A stretch of 64,000 nt of DNA from JACNJF01 sp050288105 (GTDB taxonomy: Bacteria; Pseudomonadota; Gammaproteobacteria; GCA-001735895), in contig JBNKDE010000003.1 in assembly GCA_050288105.1 (NCBI GenBank), positions 186,001 to 250,000 of the forward strand. The letters run 5' to 3'. The translations under genes were made by a program, and so were the position numbers. The notes beneath the pieces were generated by a model. The model was not told the origin of the DNA, made no database searches, and was given only the letters and a program-made list of their open reading frames with translations. Every line of letters begins with the position of its first letter. The stretch's first letter is position 1. This document shows, piece after piece, positions 26,544-34,998 of this stretch.

Positions 26544-28607
26544 TTACTTCAGTTTAGAGAAATCGAAATTTCCGATATAACCTGCTTCAGTTCTGATATC
26601 TACTCCAGTCGGACGTACATAGCCTCCACCTACTTCACCAAAAGGATGCTGGGTAACCAGAGTCAGGTAACCATGACCATTCAGGTCTTTATACCAGTAA
26701 GGAGAGGTAGTTTCAGATCCGTAAGGCGTAGTTGCGATACGTGACATCTTGTCGGTGCTAACATCATAAGCCCACACCATATCGTTGGGGTGCTCACCTG
26801 TATCTTCGCCGATGACCAGAATATTGCTGTCTTCCAGGAAGGCCAGATTATCAGGATTGGCGATACCATCAACGTCGCAGTTGTTGCCTGCCATTGCAGT
26901 ACCTGTGTAATCAACCGGGGTGCCAGCAACCAGTCCTTTCATACTATAGGCAACATAATCAGAACCAATATCTTCGTTGGTCGCAACGCCCAGTGAATAA
27001 ACACCACCACAGTAGTTGTAGCTTAGACGAACGTCATTATTGCCACCGATATCATAACTGGTATTAGCACTACCCTTTCTGGCAGAATCTTCCATGCCGT
27101 AACGAATCTGGGACATTGCGATGTAAAGATTTTTACCCCGATTATCAAAGGTAATACCTTCTTTCTTGTCGAACTCAGAAGTTGCCCCTAACATCGCAGC
27201 CATACGACGTGATTCCATGCGAGCAGCAATGGCGATGTCCGCATCATTGATCAGAGAATCACCAGTTATATCTTTCAACTGTAGACACTCTTTAACACCG
27301 CCAGCAGTATTGACTGATTTAAAACCATTAGAAGCGTCCAGACCAGTACCTGGTGTAGGGCAGGTTCCATCAGCATTAATGGTTTCGGTATTAAATACGT
27401 CACTGAAAGATTTCTTGGCAGCGACAATAGTACGGACTTCAGCATCGCTTGCATGACCGAGGTCTATCCAACTTAGCACAGCTTCACCCAGACCAGTGTC
27501 GGAGACCTGGTTCCATTTGGCTGCGTAGAGTTGACCCGCGCTTAGGTCTTCTGCAGTATCTGCAACAAACATAAACAACACACCACCGGAACCATCATCA
27601 CTCATGTAAACGGTTTTACTGTCAGGCATAACATAAGCCAGCTCATGTGCAAATCGTCCCATTGAATAGTGCTTGGTGTAAACCGGGTTACCACTACTGT
27701 CTACATCCACTTCAGGAATCCAGCCGTAGTAATATGGGTTATTTTTAGTAGCGTCACCACCCCAGTAGTACTGCGTAACCTCTGAAAAATAGCTGTTACT
27801 GGTATAGTTATATGAAGAACCTGCAGGATTCGCGTCAGCTTCATATTCCTCTGAACCCAGATGTGACTGCCAGGGGGTTGTCATACCTGCACAATGCACC
27901 CAACCACCAAATTCTTCCTTCTGGCTTACAAATTTGAGTGTGCCCGCTTTCAGCGATAGCGTGCCATCAGCAGCCTGGTCCAGTTCATTCATATACATCG
28001 CCCCGGGTCCGCATTCAAACTGGGAAACCATATACAGCTTATCGTTCTTCTGCAGGATAGAGATATGATCCAGTCCCGAGCCTTCACCGGAATCCGTACC
28101 GTTACACAGATAAGCTGAATTATCAGCAGCAGTGATCACCGCATCCTGATAGTCCTTCACCACGCCAAAGGTTTCGCCATTATCGGTATCACCCGTTTTG
28201 ATTAAGGTGTGATAGCCGATGGTTTGCTTTTCACCTGCGATAGAGACTTCATTAGTCGCACGAATGTTACTTTTCTCTGTATCGGTAATTGCTGGCGCAA
28301 TCTCGCTGAAAGCGATTGAAGAAGCGTAAACTTCACCATCTGCACCATTACACACATAATCAGTGCTGTCGACTTCGCTATCGTCAAGCATGCCGTTTTT
28401 GTTTTCGTCGATACCGGTATCAACCTGGATACCGCCATAGGTACATTGTGCGCCAGCCGCGATAACCGTACTTCTGCTAGCGCTGGAGGCATCGCCAGCC
28501 GAATTTCCATTACTGGAACAGCCGCCTAAAATCACAACAGAACCCAGCATCAGGGTTCCGATAAGAGTCGATAAATGTGTTCGTTTGAAAGGAATTTGCA
28601 TGCCCAT
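26544..28607 (-). CDS. PhoX-like (DUF839) lipoprotein
   Basis: A 687-residue lipoprotein (lipobox LGGC, Cys30). A short Cys-containing N-terminal repeat (CTYGGIQVDTGIDENKNGMLDDSE, with YVCNG) is a module often seen in exported proteins of gammaproteobacteria. The remainder is a beta-propeller of the PhoX/DUF839 type with blocks MGRFAHELAYV, VYMSDDGSGGVLFMFV, LGEAVLSWIDLGHA, FDNRGKNLYIAMSQIRYG and PDNLAFLEDSNILVIGED. PhoX phosphatases use Fe/Ca to release phosphate from monoesters; most are Tat-exported, whereas this one has a Sec-type lipoprotein signal. It heads a probable operon with the diheme lipoprotein. Confidence 0.82.
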   Translation of the reverse strand: MGMQIPFKRTHLSTLIGTLMLGSVVILGGCSSNGNSAGDASSASRSTVIAAGAQCTYGGIQVDTGIDENKNGMLDDSEVDSTDYVCNGADGEVYASSIAFSEIAPAITDTEKSNIRATNEVSIAGEKQTIGYHTLIKTGDTDNGETFGVVKDYQDAVITAADNSAYLCNGTDSGEGSGLDHISILQKNDKLYMVSQFECGPGAMYMNELDQAADGTLSLKAGTLKFVSQKEEFGGWVHCAGMTTPWQSHLGSEEYEADANPAGSSYNYTSNSYFSEVTQYYWGGDATKNNPYYYGWIPEVDVDSSGNPVYTKHYSMGRFAHELAYVMPDSKTVYMSDDGSGGVLFMFVADTAEDLSAGQLYAAKWNQVSDTGLGEAVLSWIDLGHASDAEVRTIVAAKKSFSDVFNTETINADGTCPTPGTGLDASNGFKSVNTAGGVKECLQLKDITGDSLINDADIAIAARMESRRMAAMLGATSEFDKKEGITFDNRGKNLYIAMSQIRYGMEDSARKGSANTSYDIGGNNDVRLSYNYCGGVYSLGVATNEDIGSDYVAYSMKGLVAGTPVDYTGTAMAGNNCDVDGIANPDNLAFLEDSNILVIGEDTGEHPNDMVWAYDVSTDKMSRIATTPYGSETTSPYWYKDLNGHGYLTLVTQHPFGEVGGGYVRPTGVDIRTEAGYIGNFDFSKLK

Positions 28608-29192
28608 TTTCTCCTGTTGATTAAATTAAACTCAAGCAAACATGCAACCAATGCTCCTGCGCGAGGTACTGGTGAATGAATGATCAAATGTATGCGCACG
28701 GTATACAAGTCTTGTTACATCAAGGTTTCAAAACCGTTACAGGAGTATTAAAAACAGCAAAAAGTTAATAGAGATTAGCATCCGATTTTTGTCATATCCG
28801 CGACAGAACCATGATGTCGACAATGTCGTATTGCAGACAGATTGCCGGTGAAATGTACTGTGTAATACCGGATGTATTTATTAACGACCAGTCATATCGC
28901 GCATTGCACTGCAACTACACGTTAAGGCTTATATGGTACGAATATTGCTGACACCACTTTGATACCTTATTTATAAGGTACATTTTATGGCAGCATCAGA
29001 ACTGGGTTTGCGAGCCATTAAAACGATGCAGAGTTTAATTCAATGAAACTACAGTACAGGTATAATCAGGCGGAATCAGTGGTCACTACCTTTGCACATC
29101 CGGCACAGCTGCGGGCTCTGCACCGCTTCCTTAACCGGGTAAAAAAGACTTGTTTATAAGCAGAGCTGTGTTTCGCATTATGGATAAAGTAC
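28608..29192. other. Intergenic region with only tiny reading frames
   Basis: No standard gene was found. TACCTTA-N4-TAAGGTA at 28963-28980 is a 7-bp hairpin followed by TTTT, directly before a 19-codon frame at 28987. A 38-codon frame at 29043-29159 comes next. Both could be remnants linked to the NifX-like fragment downstream. I saw no clear Pho box upstream of the phoX-like gene. Confidence 0.35.
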
Positions 29193-29516
29193 ATGCCTGA
29201 AGCAGCGATCAACCTGTGGGCACTGGACAAGGACAGCGCCATCAAACACCTGCTGTTATTACTGCGACAGGATATGGGTTCTGACGCGTTCGAATTAGTC
29301 GATACAGACCAGCTCAACCATCAATCCATTCGCCTGGGCACCAGGCACACACCCGCCACCGTTTATATATACACCTATGGCCAGCGTAAAGATCGCTATG
29401 GACTGCACCTGGAATACCCTCGCTTTGAGGAAAGCAATGTCAGCGAGCTGGAAGAAATCTACGAAGACCTGAATTACGACAAGCTGTTAGAGATACTCAA
29501 ATTACACCTGCAGTAA
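29193..29516 (+). CDS. Small hypothetical protein next to a NifX-like fragment
   Basis: A 107-residue acidic cytoplasmic protein with no signal or membrane segment. It has an alpha-beta pattern (AIKHLLLLLRQDMGSDAFELVD, then TVYIYTYGQRKDRYGLHLEYP) and a helical acidic tail. The YIYTYGQ...RYG.HLEYP stretch looks conserved in character, but I cannot assign it to a family with certainty. It ends 14 bp before the NifX-like fragment, so it may be a small accessory protein of the same cofactor-related cluster. A ribosome site is not obvious. No catalytic motif is visible. Confidence 0.55.
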   Translation: MPEAAINLWALDKDSAIKHLLLLLRQDMGSDAFELVDTDQLNHQSIRLGTRHTPATVYIYTYGQRKDRYGLHLEYPRFEESNVSELEEIYEDLNYDKLLEILKLHLQ

Positions 29517-29530
29517 CACAATCCAGAATC

Positions 29531-29725
29531 ATTGAACCAGATAAACTCAGAGTTGCTGTCGCCACCAAAGACGGCGTCGCCATCAACGAACGCTTTGGAC
29601 ACGTTAAGGCCTTTTATATCTACGATATCATCGACCAGCACAACCTGAACCACATCGAAACGCGCGAGGTTCCACATTACTGCCTGGGCGATCATTCCGA
29701 CCAAGAATGCAGCCAAATTTTGTAA
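29531..29725 (+). pseudogene. Truncated NifX / NifB C-terminal-like fragment
   Basis: A 64-codon stretch reads LRVAVATKDGVAINERFGHVKAFYIYD and REVPHYCLGDHSDQ, the front half of the dinitrogenase iron-molybdenum cofactor domain (NifX, NafY, NifB C terminus), where FGH and the tyrosine-cysteine segment bind cofactor precursors. It has no ATG, GTG or TTG at its beginning, the frame begins inside the end of the previous gene, and the frame stops halfway through the usual 110-130-residue domain. It is probably a decayed gene. Nothing else of a nitrogenase cluster is in the window, and similar domains also occur outside nitrogen fixation. Confidence 0.65.
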
Positions 29726-29781
29726 TTCGCATCAACAGTCCCTAGAATAGACGCTAAAGCTGCCTAATACAGGGATGAATC

Positions 29782-30447
29782 ATGCGCAAACTCATCATTT
29801 TAATCGTCGTCATAGGCGCCATCTGGTCCTGGCAAACAGGTCGTTTTCCATTGCTAAACACTGCAGGTGCGTTTGATGAAGCAGGGAATCCGCTGGTGTG
29901 GATATTTACCATAAAAAATTGCGGCAAGGCCTGTGTTATGGGGCGTCAAAACCTTGATAGACGGCGCGTTAAATATGAAGAAAAACTTATAGACCCATCT
30001 GATAGCAACGACCCCAATGTAGCACTATGGAAAGATGTCGGACGTGGCGGCTTCCCACTGATCGTCGCAGGAAATGAAACTATTAAAGGGAGCGGAAGCA
30101 CCGCAATGATTGTCAATTTACTTACTTCAAATTTCGGCGATGCTTACCTGACTAACTCTGAAAGAAGTTTATTCAAAAACCATTTTGATAAAAATGGGGA
30201 TCCTCGAATCGTGATGTATGGAGCTGACTGGTGTCCATACTGCAAAAAATTGCGTGCAGAGCTAAATGACAACAACGTTGAATTTACCGAAATTGATGTT
30301 GATAAGAGCGCAAATAAAAGCCGTATAGTGAGTACTCTGGAAATAGATGGCTATCCAACTGTTTGGGTTGGCTATACGCGTGTTAACGGAACTAACCTGA
30401 AGGCCATTAAAAAAGTATTAGGGCAAAACAGTATCTTTTCACTTTAA
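29782..30447 (+). CDS. Membrane-anchored tandem glutaredoxin-like protein
   Basis: A 221-residue protein with an N-terminal anchor or uncleaved signal (residues 3-17). It then has two glutaredoxin folds. The first has an altered active site, C47-x3-C51 (KNCGKACVMGRQNL), with the cis-Pro in GFPLIV. The second has the classical C151-P-Y-C154 (ADWCPYCKKLRAEL) and cis-Pro in GYPTVWV. The anchor suggests that both domains face the periplasm, where a CPYC domain could handle disulfides or mixed thiols. It stands alone. The CxxxC variant domain may have become a structural or metal-binding partner. Confidence 0.75.
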   Translation: MRKLIILIVVIGAIWSWQTGRFPLLNTAGAFDEAGNPLVWIFTIKNCGKACVMGRQNLDRRRVKYEEKLIDPSDSNDPNVALWKDVGRGGFPLIVAGNETIKGSGSTAMIVNLLTSNFGDAYLTNSERSLFKNHFDKNGDPRIVMYGADWCPYCKKLRAELNDNNVEFTEIDVDKSANKSRIVSTLEIDGYPTVWVGYTRVNGTNLKAIKKVLGQNSIFSL

Positions 30448-30499
30448 CCTGAAAGTTACCCATTGCTCCTGTAGGTCATCAGGTTTAGATCCACCAGCG

Positions 30500-31555
30500 C
30501 TACTTTATTACTCTCGGATGTGCGCTAAAAAACGCCCATATTTTTTCGGAGATATTCGGCCCATCCGGATAACTGAACTCACCCGCATTCCCGCCATACC
30601 AGCCATGGTCTGGACCATGCAGGAACAGCGTTTCAACTGCTGATACACCATTCACCTCACCATACAGGCAATGTTGCCATTGAGTGGTGCCATCGACGCC
30701 AGTGATTTCTTTAACCGGGGTTTGAGTATCAATATCAAAACACAAGCCCCAACTATCGCGAATATTTTTAGCCGACTGTATATCAACAGTCTGGTCGTCA
30801 TGAGAATGGATGATCTGAATGGGGACCATACGCGCTTGCTCGCCCATCTCCTTTTGCATGGCATGCACAATCTTCGCCAGTGGTTTATTGCGTGCAATCT
30901 TGTTCAACATATGGCGCACAGCTTCTGCGCGTTCGGCATAAGGAATCCCCGCTACCGCAGCACCTGAGGCAATTTTGTCCGAGTGCGCAACCATCATGAC
31001 TACTGACATGCCGGCTCCCGAAGACAGTCCTGCTACATGGATGTGATTCGGATCGATCTGATAATTCTGCTGGATCTCTTCAATGATTTGCCGCAGGTCT
31101 TCTACCTCGCCAGCACCCGCGTGTATCTCGCGATCAAACCACCAGCCCCAGCAGTTTTCAAAACGTAAACCCCGATAGCTGGTAATAAAGGGATAGGCCA
31201 CAATAAACCCGTATTTATCCGCGACTTTGTTAAATGCAGAGATGTGCTGAATTGCATAATGGTCCTGTTTACACCCGTGCAGTACCAGTACCAGTGGGCG
31301 GACCCGCTGTGTGCGGCTTTGTGCAGGTTCATGCACAATGTACTGTCTTTTCCTGGAGCCTATATGCCGTCGTGGCTGATACAGGAATACACGGTCGCTG
31401 GCTTCGCTACCCTGCCCACTTTTACCTACCCTGGATAAAGGCCCAGAGCCAGGTGAAAAAAATGTCGGGATTGCCTTCAGTTTTGAGCCCAGCCTGGTAG
31501 CGCCGTGCTGAATTTTTTTTAGTAAATTATCGATAAAATTTAACTTTCTTTGCAT
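30500..31555 (-). CDS. PHB depolymerase / LpqC-type esterase
   Basis: A 351-residue alpha/beta hydrolase of the polyhydroxybutyrate depolymerase-like family. The first block VLVLHGCKQDHYAI forms the oxyanion region, the lipase box is GLSSGAG (Ser near residue 196), and the later HSHDDQTVD and GPDHGWYGGN supply Asp and His. The Trp-rich segment ENCWGWWF is typical of the family. There is no signal peptide; the basic N terminus (residues 1-50) is atypical. Members hydrolyse short polyhydroxyalkanoate oligomers or feruloyl and acetyl esters. Convergent with the glutaredoxin gene. Confidence 0.82.
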   Translation of the reverse strand: MQRKLNFIDNLLKKIQHGATRLGSKLKAIPTFFSPGSGPLSRVGKSGQGSEASDRVFLYQPRRHIGSRKRQYIVHEPAQSRTQRVRPLVLVLHGCKQDHYAIQHISAFNKVADKYGFIVAYPFITSYRGLRFENCWGWWFDREIHAGAGEVEDLRQIIEEIQQNYQIDPNHIHVAGLSSGAGMSVVMMVAHSDKIASGAAVAGIPYAERAEAVRHMLNKIARNKPLAKIVHAMQKEMGEQARMVPIQIIHSHDDQTVDIQSAKNIRDSWGLCFDIDTQTPVKEITGVDGTTQWQHCLYGEVNGVSAVETLFLHGPDHGWYGGNAGEFSYPDGPNISEKIWAFFSAHPRVIK

Positions 31556-31711
31556 ATATGTTCCGCCAGCAAACTGGCAATCAGGCGGGATTGCAGATCG
31601 CTAATGTTTGATCAGCAACTGACTATAAAGGAAGAAAGTGGAAGCGGTATTATTATTAATTCTTTAGTTAGTATTGAGCTAATTATGTTGAATAATTTCT
31701 GACTTTGACCC

Positions 31712-32653
31712 TTAATTTGCCTTCCAGCGCGATTTAAAAAGCTGGCAAAGTTTAAAGTATTTTTCGGTACTCTTGGGCATCGCAGTACGGGCCCTGGCGA
31801 TATGCGAAATCAGCTTAACGCCCTGTTCTAACAGGTATCTACTGTCCAGCTCATCCAGCAATACTTCATCCGGGTCATGCTGATCAACGTTCGATTTGAA
31901 GCTCATGATTTCTTCACCCGCTACCACAAACTCGGCCCAGATATCCAGGATGACATCGTCAGTGCGTAATATTTCACACTTCCTTTTGGCAACGTCTGCA
32001 TAGTTTTCAATGAGTGCTTCTATGCCCGTAAATCGTGCATCCTCCTTTAAACAGGAGGCCATATAACCAGCGACCTCATCAATATTGCGCATCGTTAGAG
32101 CAATCTTGACATAACGACTCTGGTAAAAGTCTTCAATGCTCATAATAAAGGCTTTGAATGGCTCTCCCCATAACTCATCGATACCTTCATCTCCATTACG
32201 ATGTTTGACCATTTTTCCATATACGAGCGCTTCCTGCAGACATAGGCCGCAGGAATGCATCAAATCATTGCCCGGTACAATCTTGACACCGCAGGCCTCC
32301 AGCTCGACCAGCTGATTGAAAATATCTGCTGCACGATTAAACAGGGCTCCGGCCAGCATTGCGCCTTTGACGCGTTTCTTTTTGGGGTTGGTTTCAGCTT
32401 CGTAAGCGCTACGAACCTGCTCCAGCATTCTGCCGGGAATATTGATGCCATGTTCCATATGGTTAAATAACCGCCGCGTAAGCGCCTGTATTAACAGCTT
32501 TTTATCGGTGAGGTTATCTGTAGGAGGGTTGTAACGTTTGATCCAGTATCCATCATGGTAAATTTTTTCTTCACCATTGATGATATCAACCATACCGTTT
32601 TCAAGCGTTTGCTTCATCTTCACTGTATCGGGCATTTGGACTGGAGTGGGCAT
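31712..32653 (-). CDS. Conserved hypothetical cytoplasmic protein
   Basis: A 313-residue, mostly helical, soluble protein without signal peptide or membrane segment. Segments such as GYWIKRYNPP (about 31-40), KKLLIQALTRRLFNHMEHGINIPGR and CGLCLQEALVYGKMVKHRNGDEG are visible, the last with a CxxC that could bind a metal. I do not recognise the family. It is flanked by the esterase and by the candidate small RNA region, and is transcribed alone. Confidence 0.55.
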   Translation of the reverse strand: MPTPVQMPDTVKMKQTLENGMVDIINGEEKIYHDGYWIKRYNPPTDNLTDKKLLIQALTRRLFNHMEHGINIPGRMLEQVRSAYEAETNPKKKRVKGAMLAGALFNRAADIFNQLVELEACGVKIVPGNDLMHSCGLCLQEALVYGKMVKHRNGDEGIDELWGEPFKAFIMSIEDFYQSRYVKIALTMRNIDEVAGYMASCLKEDARFTGIEALIENYADVAKRKCEILRTDDVILDIWAEFVVAGEEIMSFKSNVDQHDPDEVLLDELDSRYLLEQGVKLISHIARARTAMPKSTEKYFKLCQLFKSRWKAN

Positions 32654-32762
32654 ATTAAATCAATAAACGTTCTTAAAACGTAGACTACAACCCGAAATAA
32701 CCGTTTATGTCGCTTCGGGCTTGATCATAGAACCTGTGAACGTTCCTTGTGCGCTACAATGG

Positions 32763-32901
32763 ATTTTTTTGCTCATCAAGTCACGCTTTTTTTCACTAGC
32801 GCAGTACTATCTTTCTCAATAGTAGATATTCGCAAATAAGACAGGGTTGACCAACCGAAATTCCCAGTTTAGACAGCCTCTGGATTAACCAGAGGCTTTT
32901 T
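32763..32901 (+). ncRNA. Candidate small RNA ending at an orphan terminator
   Basis: On the plus strand no gene precedes the strong terminator at 32876-32901. Upstream there are three ordered hairpins: TACTAT/ATAGTA at 32805-32824, GGTT/AACC at 32845-32856, and the terminator itself. TACAAT at 32755-32760 could be a -10 element, giving a transcript of about 140 nt starting near 32763, though no good -35 is visible. U-rich single-stranded segments (GATTTTTTTGC, CGCTTTTTTTC) resemble Hfq-binding stretches. This is a prediction from structure alone. Confidence 0.4.
32876..32901 (+). terminator. Rho-independent terminator with no upstream gene on its strand
   Basis: GCCTCTGG-N5-CCAGAGGC followed by TTTTT. 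The T tract is on the plus strand, whereas both flanking genes are on the minus strand, so it could end a plus-strand small RNA or act only as a weak minus-strand hairpin after the dienelactone hydrolase gene. Confidence 0.75.
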
Positions 32902-32939
32902 GTATGGGTAGATAGCTACCCACCGACCTCATAGACATA

Positions 32940-33830
32940 TCAGGCAAGATTTTTAGCAAAGAAATCCAGTGTCCTGGACCAGGCCAGTTCTGCCGCCGCT
33001 TTGTCATAGCGCCCGGTGGAATCGTTATGGAAGCCATGGTTCACTTCCGGGTAGACATAGGCCTGATAATCTATCTTCAATTGCTTTAACAGGGCTTCAT
33101 AATCAGGCTTTGACGCATTCACACGTTTATCCAGACCCGCATAGTGCATCATCAAAGGCCCTTTGATATTGCGCACGATATCGTCTTTGGCAGGGGTTCC
33201 ATAAAATGGAACTGCAGCATTAATCACATCTGGCAGAGCGGCAGCCAGCATATTGCTGACATAACCACCAAAACAGAATCCAACGACCCCGACCTTACCA
33301 TTACCCAGATCATGAGATTTCAGATACCGCGCAGCTGCAATGAAATCCTGCTCAATTTTGTCCCTGTCTAACGATTTTTGCATGGCTTTGCCATCCTCAT
33401 CATTTCCCGGATAGCCGCCTAGCGTATGCAAAGCATCTGGTGCAAAGGCAACATAACCCACTTTTGCGAGTCTTCGAGCAACGTCTTTTATGTATGGGTT
33501 TAACCCACGGTTTTCGTGTACTACCAGAACGGTACTGGCTTTACCTGCTAACTTACTCGGTTTAACCAGATATCCCCTGCCTTCCAGATGGCCTGCCGGG
33601 GATTCAAAGGTTTCAAAGCTGGCTTTAATATCAGCGTCGTTGAAGGAAACCTGTTCGGCCAGCGCATAATTGGGCATCAGAGCGCCGGTTAAGACCCCCA
33701 TACTTAGACCTGCGCCAGTGAGTCCTGCCAGACGCGACATAAAGGTACGCCGATCAATAAAACCATGCGCATATTCGTCGTACCAGTCAAAAGCTTCCTG
33801 TGGGATTACGATACTTTCTTTTTCAGTCAT
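32940..33830 (-). CDS. Dienelactone hydrolase family protein, Tat-exported
   Basis: A 296-residue alpha/beta hydrolase. Residues 1-57 contain a Tat-type signal (DRRTFMSRLAGLTGAG, then ALA), placed unusually far in after a charged 26-residue lead. The nucleophile is a cysteine, C186 in GFCFGGY, as in true dienelactone hydrolases. The Asp (AGLDKRV) and His (VNHGFHND) of the triad are present. The exported location argues against a role in chlorocatechol breakdown and for a periplasmic esterase of unknown substrate. It is divergent in layout from nothing nearby; the GlxA-type regulator lies about 100 bp upstream on the same strand. Confidence 0.85.
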   Translation of the reverse strand: MTEKESIVIPQEAFDWYDEYAHGFIDRRTFMSRLAGLTGAGLSMGVLTGALMPNYALAEQVSFNDADIKASFETFESPAGHLEGRGYLVKPSKLAGKASTVLVVHENRGLNPYIKDVARRLAKVGYVAFAPDALHTLGGYPGNDEDGKAMQKSLDRDKIEQDFIAAARYLKSHDLGNGKVGVVGFCFGGYVSNMLAAALPDVINAAVPFYGTPAKDDIVRNIKGPLMMHYAGLDKRVNASKPDYEALLKQLKIDYQAYVYPEVNHGFHNDSTGRYDKAAAELAWSRTLDFFAKNLA

Positions 33831-33933
33831 TTCATTCTCCTCGGCTTTGGTGATTAGACTTCACTCGTTTTTGTAGCTTTATTGTTGCTTTGTACTTAAC
33901 AGATTAAATTAGTTCTGTTGGTTAAAAACCGTT

Positions 33934-34890
33934 TTATTGCAATGGTCTTGTCTCTACCCGATGATTAACGAATCGCTTCCTGAACTCTCCCGGACTTAAC
34001 CCGACTATACGTACAAATATTTTCCGACAGGCGTTGATATCTTCATAGCCCACTTTATTAGCCACTACTTCAAACGAATCTGAAACGGATTCCAGTAAAT
34101 CACAGGCTTTTTGAATTCTGAGTCTCTGTAAATATTCGCTGGGGTTTAATCCTGTTGCTCTAAAAAAACGACGTAAAAAGGTGCGTTCGGTCAGACAGCT
34201 AAACTCAGCTAATGCTGAAATTTTTATCGGCTGAGCATAATCACTCTGCAGTTTTTGCTGCACCGTCAAAATCAACTCATCACCATGTGTAAGCCTGGGT
34301 GAAAATTGCTGATAATAGCGCTGCTCACGCTCACCGGTATCTACAACCAGTAGCTTACCCAGCTGGCGCATAATGCCGGGGCTGGTAAATTGCGCCACCA
34401 GTTCCAGTCCCAGATCTAACCACGACAGCATCCCTCCTGCAGTAATAACATCCTGATCATTCACCATAATTTTATTCGCATTCAGTCGAACTGTAGGGTG
34501 CATTTGTTTAAACTCACTGACCAACCCCCAGTGCGTTGTTGCTTCGCGTTTATCCAGCAAACCGGTTGCAGCCAGAATGAAAGCACCGGCACAGGCCGAG
34601 CAAAGCATACTGCCCTGCTTGTGCTTTTTAATCAGCCAGTCCTTGATTTCATGAGAAGGATCAAGATAAAAGATATTGTCGATGGCGGGCGGTAGTACGA
34701 TGGCGGAGTAGAACCTGCCTCTCGATTCAATATCACCTGCAGACTTTAATTCAATAATCTCGGTTTCGAACTTTATAGGCAGGTTCTGCTCAGCACAGAG
34801 TCGGTTAGCTAATGCAAACATTTCGCTCAGCCCATATACCGCGGACATGAGTGCGCCAGGGTAATCAATTATTGCCAGATTCATATACAT
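33934..34890 (-). CDS. GlxA-type AraC family regulator
   Basis: A 318-residue regulator with an N-terminal DJ-1/PfpI-like domain (about 1-190, including CSACAGAFILAATGLLD) that senses a small ligand, and a C-terminal AraC double helix-turn-helix (about 215-315, ALAEFSCLTERTFLRRFFRATGLNPSEYLQRLRIQKACDLL in the first part). It is divergent from an isochorismatase-like hydrolase gene. Two TGTCA-N4-TGACA sites lie between them, and TGTC-type half-sites are known for related regulators, so it probably controls both genes. The ligand is unknown. Confidence 0.88.
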   Translation of the reverse strand: MYMNLAIIDYPGALMSAVYGLSEMFALANRLCAEQNLPIKFETEIIELKSAGDIESRGRFYSAIVLPPAIDNIFYLDPSHEIKDWLIKKHKQGSMLCSACAGAFILAATGLLDKREATTHWGLVSEFKQMHPTVRLNANKIMVNDQDVITAGGMLSWLDLGLELVAQFTSPGIMRQLGKLLVVDTGEREQRYYQQFSPRLTHGDELILTVQQKLQSDYAQPIKISALAEFSCLTERTFLRRFFRATGLNPSEYLQRLRIQKACDLLESVSDSFEVVANKVGYEDINACRKIFVRIVGLSPGEFRKRFVNHRVETRPLQ

Positions 34891-34900
34891 TCAAACAGAT

Positions 34901-34935
34901 TGTCAGATTTGACAGCTATTATGTCATTTTTGACA
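34901..34935. promoter_or_regulatory. Twin TGTCA-N4-TGACA operator sites
   Basis: Two perfect inverted repeats, 34901-34914 (spacer GATT) and 34922-34935 (spacer TTTT), have centres 21 bp apart. They lie in the 108-bp divergent promoter between the GlxA-type regulator and the isochorismatase-like gene, and are probably the regulator's binding sites. Confidence 0.7.
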
Positions 34936-34998
34936 CTAAAGTCTTGAATTGAATAGCAACACAATACGGTCTGTATTTTTTGATAAGAGACCAAAGGC

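Noticed and set aside
28780..28860. Possible Pho box upstream of the PhoX-like gene (TGTCATATCCGCGACAG)
   Set aside because: The direct-repeat spacing of a Pho box (7-4-7) is not met; the two halves are inverted rather than repeated.
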